A stretch of 64,000 nt of DNA. Origin: Candidozyma auris. Taxonomy: Eukaryota; Ascomycota; Pichiomycetes; Serinales; Metschnikowiaceae. The DNA lies in contig NC_072812.1 in NCBI RefSeq assembly GCF_003013715.1, forward strand, positions 310,001 through 374,000, given 5' to 3'. Positions 10,661 to 19,027 of the stretch are shown here, piece by piece (within the stretch, counting starts at the first letter, position 1; each line of letters starts with the position of its first letter). Below the pieces are notes generated by a model that saw only the letters and a program-made list of their open reading frames with translations, did not search any database and was not told where the DNA came from. Both the position numbers and the translations under genes were made by a program.

Positions 10661-11671
10661 TTAAAAGTTACCGTTTTTGTTGCCATCATTATTGAATCTC
10701 TTTTTAAACAAGCCCTCCTTTTTATACTTGCGGTATTGCTTGAGAAGTCCCCGGTCCAACTTACGTCTGCCACCTGCTTTATTTGTCAGATTTTCATTTT
10801 GAACGTCTGTCGACATTGAGGCAGTTTGTTTTCTGTAGAAGGACTTGGATTCGTTGAGGGTTTCTCTGAACTCGTTGACCTCTTTGACTTTAGATTCGAA
10901 CTGTAACTCTTTCTGCTTGACTTTGTCGTTCTCCTTGTTCTCCCAATTTTTGAAACCATCGAAGGATGCGTCACCTCCGAAGGGAGCATTACCGTAAGAT
11001 TTGCCTTGTGGGTACATGTCCCAAAGGAAATCGTTATCAAGATTATGCATGAGTGGATTCGATACGAACATTCCTGTTATTGATTCCTTCAAAGGGTGCT
11101 CAGGAACGCGTATCAATGAGTTAGTGTTGTAATCAACCTTGAACTCAAGGATATTATTTGCCGGTTCAAATGCGCTGTGTTGTTGCTTTTCTTCGTTGAT
11201 ATCCTTAGACTTCTCGTTTTCTAGAGCAGGAAACTCGTGATGCTTATGACGTACAAACCTCGAGGGCACCTCGAACTTGTACAGAAACTTGCCTGAATCT
11301 ATTTGTGGTCTGACAGGAAGATCTCTCATGTATACTTTGGCGTAGAAGTGGTCCAAGGGCAAATCGAGAATGTCCTTAGGCGGTTTGGGAAGCTTATCAA
11401 CTGGCATATACTTGCTGGAAGACAGCTGACTTGTCTGTTTTTCCTTTTCCTTGCTTTCGGAATCCGCTTTCAGGGCACGAAGTACCTCGGTGTTACCACG
11501 CTGTGCAAATGATATAGGCTTCTTGGGAGTCGATAGTTCCTCACCACCTTCGCCATCTGATTTTTTAGACTGAAATCTTAACAGACCGACTGAGGGCTTA
11601 AGCAGGGCCTGCCTTCTTAAAGCTTGCCCTGCAATACAAGCAAATGTACGTGAAGTTAGACGATTAGACAT
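10661..11671 (-). CDS. Predicted mitochondrial protein of unknown function
   Basis: The protein has 336 aa from the ATG at 11671. The N-terminus (MSNRLTSRTF, then QALRRQALLK) is rich in Arg/Ser/Leu without acidic residues, as in a mitochondrial presequence. The middle section (about 95-250) contains PLDHFYAKVYMRDLPVRPQ and the aromatic-rich LDNDFLWDMYPQGKSYGNAPFGG, which look conserved-domain-like. The C-terminus is highly basic (GGRRKLDRGLLKQYRKYKKE), suggesting RNA or mitoribosome contact. I do not recognise the family; a mitochondrial translation or RNA-processing role is only inference. A Cbf1-type CACGTG lies about 75 bases upstream. The reading frame is open a little upstream, but only from a GTG. 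Confidence 0.75.
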   Translation of the reverse strand: MSNRLTSRTFACIAGQALRRQALLKPSVGLLRFQSKKSDGEGGEELSTPKKPISFAQRGNTEVLRALKADSESKEKEKQTSQLSSSKYMPVDKLPKPPKDILDLPLDHFYAKVYMRDLPVRPQIDSGKFLYKFEVPSRFVRHKHHEFPALENEKSKDINEEKQQHSAFEPANNILEFKVDYNTNSLIRVPEHPLKESITGMFVSNPLMHNLDNDFLWDMYPQGKSYGNAPFGGDASFDGFKNWENKENDKVKQKELQFESKVKEVNEFRETLNESKSFYRKQTASMSTDVQNENLTNKAGGRRKLDRGLLKQYRKYKKEGLFKKRFNNDGNKNGNF

Positions 11672-11746
11672 GATCACTGACTCACTTCTTTCGACAGGTA
11701 TTGCCTGTAGTCATTAGTTTTTCTCTCTATAGAGGCGACATTTTGT

Positions 11747-11752
11747 CACGTG
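11747..11752. promoter_or_regulatory. Cbf1-type box (TCACGTG)
   Basis: TCACGTG lies about 75 bases upstream of the predicted mitochondrial gene on the minus strand. It matches the Cbf1 consensus. Cbf1 is known in C. albicans to bind ribosomal-protein and respiratory gene promoters. Confidence 0.45.
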
Positions 11753-12458
11753 CAAGAATGAAACCTGTTCACCAACCCCAAACCGTCAAAGAGTGTAAGA
11801 GGTGGATAATTACTCGAGAAAGGTGATTGTCCTTCAGAATTTCATTATCTACTTCTTCCAGCGTCTACTCAGATGTTTGATTTTTGGTATATCATAGGTA
11901 TTTTACCTAACCAACTTTTTGGCAAAACTCGCGAACATCTACGAAAGATTTAGCCCAAGTTACTACTCACGACATCATTATTAGATTTACCAAGACTTTA
12001 AATTTTTATCCATTACATGGAAGGAGGTACGAGACTCAACTATATCAACATTCGGAATATATCGGTGAAGCTGCATCTGAACAGCAATAAAATGCTTTTC
12101 GGCTCATCGTAGTGTGCTTCACGGGTATGTCACTGGGCGACATGAAATACGAAAATAATGTCATTGACTTCACCTTAGTGTTTAATTATTCAACTTGTGG
12201 ATACAAAAAAATTATTGTATCGTGTAAAAGATAATCTTGTGAGGAGTCTCTTGCATCCTTGTTTCTAGATATGGTCCTGTATCTCTTGTGTCTGTAAGTC
12301 TGTGCCTCAAACAAAGATTCACTGAATGCCCACAGCACTCTAGGTTCACCCATTTTTCTGTCAATTTCAGTAATTTGAACGGCATTTCATGAAATCACAT
12401 CATTTTCGCATCCACTAACAGCAGGGATGTCAACTTTCTCATGGGTCCCACGTTGACA

Positions 12459-12466
12459 GCCACAGT
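12459..12466. promoter_or_regulatory. Possible Met31/Met32-type element upstream of MEU1
   Basis: GCCACAGT is the reverse complement of ACTGTGGC, the core recognised by Met31/Met32 in S. cerevisiae. It lies about 65 bases upstream of a methionine-salvage gene. The motif is short, so it is suggestive only. Confidence 0.3.
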
Positions 12467-12528
12467 GCGCCTACACAGTACGCCCGCCGTTGGAGTAGCG
12501 AAAAAATACCGCTCCCCGGCGAAAGTCG

Positions 12529-13572
12529 ATGGTTAAATTGCACCTCCGCAACAACCTCTCCAAGCTACTCATGTCTGTCCACAGAGAAAAGGTCGACTTG
12601 AAAGCATTGCCTCATACGTTTGATAAGCCTGTGCCCTTGGCTATCATTGGAGGTACTGGTCTCTACGATTTGCCTAATCTAAAGCCGGTTGCTAGACTTA
12701 CTGTCTCGACGCCGTGGGGGTTCCCATCTGCTCCTATCACCATCTCGCAGACAGAGAAAGGCGATCACGTAGCGTTTTTGGCTCGTCACGGCTCCCACCA
12801 CGATTTGTTGCCTTCTGATGTGCCTTCTCGTGCCAACATTGCTGCTTTGAAGAAGATTGGCGTGAAGGCCATTGTGGCCTTCTCCGCTGTAGGGTCTTTG
12901 CAACAGGAAATCAAGCCCAGAGATTTTGTTGTGCCCACTCAGGTAATTGATAGAACAAAGGGAATCAGACCATCAACCTTTTTCGAAAGGGGCTTTGTTG
13001 CACACGCCATGTTTGGCGAGCCTTTCGACTTGAAGCTCAACAAGATTGTCGTGGACGCAATTCCTTCTACAGGGTTCTTGGAAGGGTTCGACACAGATGC
13101 AACGCCGATTTTGCACAGCAAGCAGCACACAAACAAAGGAGAAGACTTGACGGTGATCTGCATGGAGGGTCCTCAATTCAGTACACGGGCAGAGTCAAAG
13201 CTCTACCGCACCTGGGGCGGCTCGGTGATCAACATGTCGGTATTGCCAGAGGCAAAATTGGCACGTGAGGCAGAAATCGCCTACCAGATGATCTGTATGT
13301 CCACTGACTACGACTCATGGAACGAGAGCGAGGAGCCTGTCACCGTGGAAACGGTTGTGGGCAACTTGAAGGCCAACAGTGCCAATGCAACGAAGATTGC
13401 AGCCAAATTGGTGGATGTGATCTCTGAGGAATTGCGCACCGGCGCTGCCGGTTTGGGGAAAGATTTGGAAGGTACCATGAAGTTCGCTGTAAGCACCAGC
13501 CCCCACGGTGTGAAGAAGGAATTGTTAGAGAAAATGCACTTCTTGTTCCCTGGGTACTGGCCAGTGCACTGA
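12529..13572 (+). CDS. MEU1: S-methyl-5'-thioadenosine phosphorylase
   Basis: The protein has 347 aa from the first ATG, or 333 aa from the second at 12571. The conserved domain begins near residue 34, so the sequence does not decide the start. The enzyme cleaves methylthioadenosine, a polyamine by-product, to adenine and methylthioribose-1-phosphate for methionine salvage. Motifs are typical of the purine/MTA phosphorylase family: IIGGTGLYDL near 40, RHGSHHDLLPSDVPSRANI, the nucleoside-binding CMEGPQFSTRAES, INMSVLPEAKLAREAEI, and STDYDSW with the base-contacting Asp pair. The length matches the family. An upstream GCCACAGT element would fit sulfur-amino-acid control. Confidence 0.95.
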   Translation: MVKLHLRNNLSKLLMSVHREKVDLKALPHTFDKPVPLAIIGGTGLYDLPNLKPVARLTVSTPWGFPSAPITISQTEKGDHVAFLARHGSHHDLLPSDVPSRANIAALKKIGVKAIVAFSAVGSLQQEIKPRDFVVPTQVIDRTKGIRPSTFFERGFVAHAMFGEPFDLKLNKIVVDAIPSTGFLEGFDTDATPILHSKQHTNKGEDLTVICMEGPQFSTRAESKLYRTWGGSVINMSVLPEAKLAREAEIAYQMICMSTDYDSWNESEEPVTVETVVGNLKANSANATKIAAKLVDVISEELRTGAAGLGKDLEGTMKFAVSTSPHGVKKELLEKMHFLFPGYWPVH

Positions 13573-14523
13573 TCGAGTCCCCACAATTGATTACTATAGA
13601 ATGGACAGATAGACAACCATATGATTTAGAGCCCACATTGTGACGTAGATAGGAGGCCCCGCCTAAAGTGAGCAATCATCGGCAGGAGTGGCAGACCATC
13701 CCCTCTGATCTGGGTGCATTGCACAGAAGGTAGCGGGTGCGTTATCGCTGGAGTCCATCCATGGTATCTGCGGCGGCCACCTCCACATATCCAAAGCCTG
13801 AAAAATTTGATAAGAAGGAGAGGAAGAAGGAGAGACAACAAAATCTATTTGCATGTGTTGCCCAAAATACCGTGACTTTCTTTTCCTCGTCGTAGGATTC
13901 TGCACTATTTCACATGGAATCATACGATGTGTCAGGGACAAAAAAGGAAGAAGTAGAGATAGTGAGGCAGCAGCGCTCACTTTTTGTGGGGAAAAAGTGA
14001 GTAAAAGGGGGCCTTTCGCACTGCTTTGTAGGGGCTACTCCGAGGCCCCGACACAAAAGAAGCAACGAACAAGGATTCCTCCTCAACGCAAGTAACAACC
14101 TCATTTTTGCCTGCAAATAGCCAATCACCTCACAGTTAACACGCATTGTAAGACATCCGTACATTGTTATCTAGTGGGGTGAGTGGTGGTGTGAATGGGT
14201 GAATATGCGGTCAGACGGTATCAATATATCTGTGTGGGAAGAGTCGCAGCCCTTTTGTTCGCGCTCCCCACAATGATGGAAGGAACTAGAGAGGTAAGGA
14301 ATGAGAAAACCCAACGAAAAAAAAAACCAACAACTCGACATGTCCGCAAACCACAGTCGATTTCTTTTCTTGTTCCTTAGCTAAAGTATGTCATTGACAG
14401 AGCAATCAATTTTTTTTGGATCGACCATCCATCTTTACTCTTTTCTTTTTTGCACGCGGCCTACGCTTGCTTACTTCCCTCTGATGCTTCCTCGCTTTGC
14501 GGGTTTCGTTACGCTAGCGTGGC

Positions 14524-14529
14524 CACGTG
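14524..14529. promoter_or_regulatory. Cbf1-type box upstream of CIA30
   Basis: CACGTGA (TCACGTG in reverse) lies about 110 bases before the CIA30 start. It is consistent with Cbf1 control of respiratory genes in CUG-clade yeasts. Confidence 0.45.
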
Positions 14530-14577
14530 ACCCACCGTCTCGTTTCCTCCCTAAGCATCACCCTCAACCGCCTCCCG

Positions 14578-14585
14578 TATATAAA
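14578..14585 (+). promoter_or_regulatory. TATA box of CIA30
   Basis: TATATAAA lies about 50 bases upstream of the chosen ATG at 14636, a plausible core promoter with a short 5' leader. Confidence 0.5.
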
Positions 14586-14635
14586 GCGCCTGCGACGTCC
14601 CCAGTACCCGCATCAGTGTGATTTTCCTCAAAACC

Positions 14636-15436
14636 ATGTCATTGAGAACTTTGGGCTTGAACTCCTCCCTCAAGGGCCTCCTTGCCAAATCGGCTGAAAA
14701 CGTGAAAACCGTCGAAACGGTGTTGAATTTCCGCAAGCACCCACAAGAGCTGTTGGAAAAGGTCATCACTCGATGCGACCAGGAGATGGGTGGCTCTTCC
14801 ACCGTCAACTTTGACATTGACCCACAAGAAGGTGCTGGACACTTTCATGGGTACTTGAACTTAGATTTGCCAAAAAACAACCCGGAAATCACAAGGTCTG
14901 GCTATGCCATGTTCCGCACAAAGGACCAGAAGGAGTCATGGTTTTCCGGTGACTCGTACTGGGACTGGTCCCAGTTCAGCTCGTTGGTGTTGCGTGTCAA
15001 GGGAGACCGGAGGAAATACTTGGTGAATATTCAGGCCAACACTCCTTTGGTGACTGACTTGTTCCAGCACAGGCTCTTCTTGCACCACCCTGGCGACTGG
15101 GAGACTGTTGTGATTCCATTGAACGACTTTGTCATGACCAATTGGGGCATAATTCAGGACGGTTCTGAGCTCAACAAGTCTGAAGTGAAGACTGTAGGCA
15201 TTGGTTTGTTGGACAAGCAGTATGGACCTTACAGCTTGAAGATCGACTGGATCAAGGTGATGACGGGCGCAGAGGTTGAAAAGGTCACTGACATGTCTCG
15301 TGCTGAGAGATTGGCACTTGACCAGCACAACAGAGAAGAAAACCGCAGAGATATGGAGACAAACATGCCTACGGGCAATGGCGGGAGCGCTCTCAACACA
15401 CACAAATTTGAAGAGCCAAAGAACACCGTGATTTAA
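14636..15436 (+). CDS. CIA30: Complex I intermediate-associated protein 30 (NDUFAF1 family)
   Basis: The protein has 266 aa. The start is the ATG at 14636 (ACC-ATG context); the frame is open upstream only from a GTG. The N-terminus (MSLRTLGLNSSLKGLLAK) looks like a mitochondrial presequence. The rest is the CIA30 domain, a carbohydrate-binding-like beta-sandwich. Landmarks are SSTVNFDIDPQEGAGHF, the GDSYWDWSQFSSLVLRVKGD strand pair, the W-x-T-V-x-I-P-L-N-D-F segment and a final SLKIDWIKV. CIA30 helps assemble the membrane arm of respiratory complex I. S. cerevisiae lacks both complex I and this gene, so its presence argues for a yeast with complex I. Confidence 0.93.
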   Translation: MSLRTLGLNSSLKGLLAKSAENVKTVETVLNFRKHPQELLEKVITRCDQEMGGSSTVNFDIDPQEGAGHFHGYLNLDLPKNNPEITRSGYAMFRTKDQKESWFSGDSYWDWSQFSSLVLRVKGDRRKYLVNIQANTPLVTDLFQHRLFLHHPGDWETVVIPLNDFVMTNWGIIQDGSELNKSEVKTVGIGLLDKQYGPYSLKIDWIKVMTGAEVEKVTDMSRAERLALDQHNREENRRDMETNMPTGNGGSALNTHKFEEPKNTVI

Positions 15437-15934
15437 ATTGGTTACTGCCCTCGTTGCATTTGACCGCTACAATCTTAAGGAATGTCTATTGCACATCAAC
15501 GTTGTTGAGCAATGTCATTGTGGATGATCTCACGCGAGAGCCGTCCGAAGCATGCTACTGCTGACTTCATTTTCTACTCGGCCATTCCCTCACATCTATT
15601 CAATCTACCAATACCATGCAATCCTTTTTTGAGCTGCTGTGTTTCTGTTCTACGTGCCCCGGCCAGTCACTATCCCTGAAATTCTCCACATCAAATTACA
15701 TACGGAAATACATGGCTTTTTTTTTTTCAGAGTTCCCCTCTAAGTAGTTATCAATCGGTCAAGCTTCTCCACATCTTGAAGGTCCCCTCTTGTTACCGGA
15801 GCCCTCATTTCGCACACGTGACCTATTTCTTACAGTATTACCCGGCCTAGGAAAGTGTCGCGCATCCACTGAGAGATCGCTCCGAAAATTTTTTAAACTC
15901 TTCCTTTCCATTTAAACAGTATCGATTATCAAAT
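15437..15934. promoter_or_regulatory. Intergenic region with RPS4 promoter
   Basis: These 498 bases lie between CIA30 and the first exon of RPS4. They contain T-rich tracts and the CACGTGA box listed separately. I recognised no other gene or RNA. Confidence 0.5.
15815..15820. promoter_or_regulatory. Cbf1-type box in the RPS4 promoter
   Basis: CACGTGA lies about 115 bases upstream of the RPS4 start codon. In C. albicans, Cbf1 together with Tbf1 is known to govern ribosomal-protein genes, in place of the Rap1 role seen in S. cerevisiae. Confidence 0.5.
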
Positions 15935-17105
15935 ATGGCAAGAGGCCCGTATGTCAAATCCACCCTTTTAACGAAGGGCAGATGAAAAGACAAAATCAAA
16001 GGAAGTACAGCTTTTTTTTGAAGTTGGAACCCGTATAATACCGCCTGTTTTCATTTTTTTGGAAACTATCAGCCGGTCTCCAGCCATTCCATTTATGGAC
16101 TGGCCAGGATGGGAGCCTTGTCTTGATAATCGGTTGCTGTGGCGACCACCTATTGGTGTGCTGTGCCAAAGTCATGTCAATTTATGTTGTGTTTGAGGCC
16201 GACCTTTGCTCAATTTTCTGTTCTTTGACGTACATGGCACAGCTACGGCCTCCCAATTTTTGTGTCCCACGCTTCCGATTGCATCTGTCTTTCGTAGTAT
16301 TTAACTATTACTAACTTGTAAAAGAAAGAAGCACCTTAAAAGATTGGCGGCTCCATCCCACTGGATGTTGGACAAGTTGTCCGGTACCTACGCACCAAGA
16401 GCCTCTGCCGGTCCCCACAAGTTGAGAGAATGTTTGCCATTGATTGTGTTCTTGAGAAACAGGTTGAAATATGCTTTGAACGGCAGGGAAGTCAAGGCTA
16501 TCTTGATGCAAGAGCATGTCAAGGTCGACGGTAAGGTCAGAACCGACTCCACTTACCCAGCTGGCTTCATGGACGTAATCACCTTGGAGGCTACCAACGA
16601 GAACTTCAGATTGGTGTACGATGTCAAGGGCAGATTCACTGTCCACAGAATCACCTCTGAAGAGGCTTCCTACAAGCTTGCCAAGGTCAAGAAGATTGCT
16701 TTGGGTAAGAGAGGTATCCCATACGTTGTCACCCACGACGGTAGAACCATCAGATACCCAGACCCATTGATTAGAGCCAACGACACCGTCAAGATTGACT
16801 TGGCTACCGGTAAGATCAGCGAGTTCATCAAGTTTGACACTGGTAGATTGGTTATGGTTACTGGTGGTAAGAACATGGGTAGAGTTGGTGTTATTACCCA
16901 CAGAGAGAAGCACGAGGGTGGTTTCGACGTTGTCCACATCAAGGATGCTTTGGAGAACACTTTCGTCACCAGATTGACTAACGTCTTCGTCATTGGTGAG
17001 GAGGCTGGCAAGCCACACATCTCTTTGCCAAAGGGTAAGGGTATCAAGTTGTCTATTACTGAGGAGCGTGACAGAAGAAGAGCTCAACAAGGTTTGATTG
17101 CTTAG
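15935..17105 (+). CDS. RPS4: 40S ribosomal protein S4 (eS4), spliced
   Basis: The gene is in two exons, 15935-15948 and 16325-17105, giving 264 aa. Exon 1 encodes MARGP up to the second base of the Pro codon, then GTATGT starts the intron. Exon 2 resumes with the last base and encodes [20 protein letters not shown], the universal eS4 start. The RNA-binding S4 motif, the central domain ([17 protein letters not shown]) and the KOW motif ([15 protein letters not shown]) follow. Codon use is strongly biased to TTG, AGA, AAG and GGT, as expected for a very highly expressed gene. The length fits the family (S. cerevisiae 261 aa). A long antisense ORF over exon 2 is an artefact of this bias. Confidence 0.97.
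15949..16324 (+). other. RPS4 intron (376 nt)
   Basis: The 5' splice site is GTATGT. A perfect branch site TACTAAC lies at 16309-16315, and the intron ends in TAAAAG nine bases beyond it. Position (after codon 4, phase 2) and length are typical of ribosomal-protein introns in yeasts. I looked for C/D snoRNA boxes inside and saw none that convinced me. Confidence 0.93.
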
Positions 17106-17418
17106 ATCAATACTGTATTATAAGAATGGAACACGAATAATTGGAAGGCTATCTAGTGATGTAGACAAACGGGGAACTTGCGGTTAGGACTCAAGTATAT
17201 GGAAAGAAATGATGAAGGGCAATGGAAGTCATCTAGTGGCTGGACAAGAAACGTCGCATCTAGATTTCCCAACCGACACCACTGAATGATAAGCTTCGAT
17301 CTATCAATAGTAGGTCATGAAACAAGGTGAGGTCCATTTCGCAGCCACCACGTTGAATCTGCAGGGCGCACTGATTATAGCCTCAACATTCAACTCCGAA
17401 CCAACCTTAGATTTGAGT
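17106..17418. other. Intergenic region RPS4-ISN1
   Basis: These 313 bases hold the RPS4 3' end and the ISN1 promoter. An ATG at 17317 is in frame with ISN1 and would add 34 residues without family resemblance, so I treat it as leader sequence. Nothing else was seen. Confidence 0.5.
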
Positions 17419-18849
17419 ATGACTTCGAGGTACAGAGTTGAGTATGCGTTAAAGAAGCACAAGCGTGATGAATTCATCGAGTGGATCAAGTCACTTTTGG
17501 CTGTTCCATTTGTGCTACACGCAGATTTGGAGAACTACGAAGAGATCTACTCAATCACCAATGAACACGAGAAAGAGGCTGACCACTTTCTCGAAATGCA
17601 CGAACAGACACTTGCAAAGACATGCCTGGAGAGATACATAGAGGTATTTATGGATGTGGAAAAATTGATCGATAGCACACGTTATTTGGATAGCTTCATT
17701 GACGACGGCTCTAACAATGTCTCTCGCTCTAGACTTAGGGAATTGGTGCCCTCAGTAGGCAAGTTCTTCACAAGATTACCATTGAAAGATGCTTTTGAGA
17801 TTGAGGATAAAAAGAAGCATATTTCCAGAAGGAGGCTTGTGTCTCCATCATTTAATGATGTGAGGGCGATTTTGAATACTGCTCAAGTGCTCGCTCTCAC
17901 ATCCCATGCGGACCCTAACTCCAGGTTGAAGCTTATTACTTTCGATGGAGACGTCACCCTTTACGATGACGGCAAAAACCTTTACAAAGAATCTCCCTTG
18001 GTCGATTGTCTTGTTGAGCTCTTGGCCAATGACATTTACGTCGCCGTTGTCACTGCTGCGGGTTACCCTGGAGAGGCAGGTGCCAAAGAGTATCACAAAA
18101 GGCTTCCTGGACTCATTGAGGTATTGGGAACGACAGATCAGCTTACGAATCAGCAAAAAAGCAACTTTTTGGTGATGGGAGGTGAGTCGAACTATTTATT
18201 CAGATACGATTGTGAGATTCGTGGGCTTAGATTCATTGAGGCTGAACAGTGGTACTTGCCACTTATGAGAGACTGGGACGTGAACAAGATCCACAATATC
18301 ATGGATGCATCATACGATCATTTGGTGCACCTACAGAAGAAATTTTGTTTGGATCAAGATGAGAAGACCACGATTATTCGAAAGGAGAGATCTTTAGGAA
18401 TCATACCCACTAACGGATTCAGGATTCTGCGTGAAATCTTGGAAGAGATTGTCTTGTCATTGCTGTCGAGATTGCACGATATGCTTTATGCTACTTCCTC
18501 GTTGCCCAAAGCTAAGGACGAGAGCCACCACTTCACCTCAATAGTGACGGACGTATCTGGAGGTGACTTAAGAGTGTGTGCTTTCAACGGTGGTGCAGAC
18601 GTTTGGGTGGACATTGGCGACAAGTCCTTGGGCGTGGAAGCTTTGCAACACTACCTCTGCAAGGATTCAGGTAAGCCACCAATCTCCAAGAGTGAGTCTT
18701 TGCACATTGGAGACCAATTCGCATCTGTTGGAGCCAATGACTACAAAGCCAGACTTAGCGCTTGCACGGTATGGATTGCAAGCCCCAAGGAGACCGAAGA
18801 GATTCTTTTCCATCTTATAGACTTTTTGGCAAAGGCTCCCAAAGATTGA
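17419..18849 (+). CDS. ISN1: IMP-specific 5'-nucleotidase
   Basis: The protein has 476 aa from the ATG at 17419. The start MTSRYRVEYALKKHKRDEFI aligns with the family start (MSSRYRVEY in S. cerevisiae, as I recall it), and -3 is A. The enzyme dephosphorylates IMP to inosine and belongs to a HAD-like fungal family. Visible motifs are PSFNDVRAILNTAQ, the nucleophile-type LITFDGDVTLYDDG near 175, VTAAGYPGEAGAKEY, MGGESNYLFRYD, and near the C-terminus GGADVWVDIGDKSLGVEAL followed by HIGDQFASVGANDYKAR. Length is close to the 450 aa of S. cerevisiae Isn1. An in-frame upstream ATG at 17317 could give an N-terminally extended form but is not favoured. Confidence 0.95.
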   Translation: MTSRYRVEYALKKHKRDEFIEWIKSLLAVPFVLHADLENYEEIYSITNEHEKEADHFLEMHEQTLAKTCLERYIEVFMDVEKLIDSTRYLDSFIDDGSNNVSRSRLRELVPSVGKFFTRLPLKDAFEIEDKKKHISRRRLVSPSFNDVRAILNTAQVLALTSHADPNSRLKLITFDGDVTLYDDGKNLYKESPLVDCLVELLANDIYVAVVTAAGYPGEAGAKEYHKRLPGLIEVLGTTDQLTNQQKSNFLVMGGESNYLFRYDCEIRGLRFIEAEQWYLPLMRDWDVNKIHNIMDASYDHLVHLQKKFCLDQDEKTTIIRKERSLGIIPTNGFRILREILEEIVLSLLSRLHDMLYATSSLPKAKDESHHFTSIVTDVSGGDLRVCAFNGGADVWVDIGDKSLGVEALQHYLCKDSGKPPISKSESLHIGDQFASVGANDYKARLSACTVWIASPKETEEILFHLIDFLAKAPKD

Positions 18850-19027
18850 GCCATCGAAGCCACTAACGTTTGCTAAGATAAGATTATGTACATTCTCAAT
18901 AGGAGTTATTCGGAGTTTAAAATGTTAGGCGAGCGTTGTGGATAACTCATCTAGGACATACAAATAGTTCACATGCGGCTTGTTGCAGGACCCATTAACC
19001 TCTCTTCCTCGCCACCATAGCTTCGTT

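Larger units (their letters stand above)
11672..12528. promoter_or_regulatory. Divergent intergenic region before MEU1
   Basis: These 857 bases lie between the start of the mitochondrial-type gene and that of MEU1. They are AT-rich in the middle. They contain the CACGTG at 11747-11752 and a GCCACAGT element at 12459-12466, listed separately. I saw no RNA gene. Confidence 0.55.
13573..14635. promoter_or_regulatory. Intergenic region upstream of CIA30
   Basis: This region of 1.06 kb separates two plus-strand genes. It contains a CCAAT at 14121-14125 (HAP-type candidate), the CACGTG at 14524-14529 and a TATA box at 14578-14585. Several overlapping short ORFs are shadows of low-complexity sequence and are not called. 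Confidence 0.5.

Noticed and set aside
15949..16324. snoRNA inside the RPS4 intron
   Set aside because: I found no paired C (RTGATGA) and D (CTGA) boxes; a conserved host-intron RNA cannot be supported by eye.
16311..17090. 259-codon ORF antisense to RPS4
   Set aside because: It is the mirror of the highly biased RPS4 exon 2; the translation is Leu/Val/Ser/Gln-rich and meaningless.
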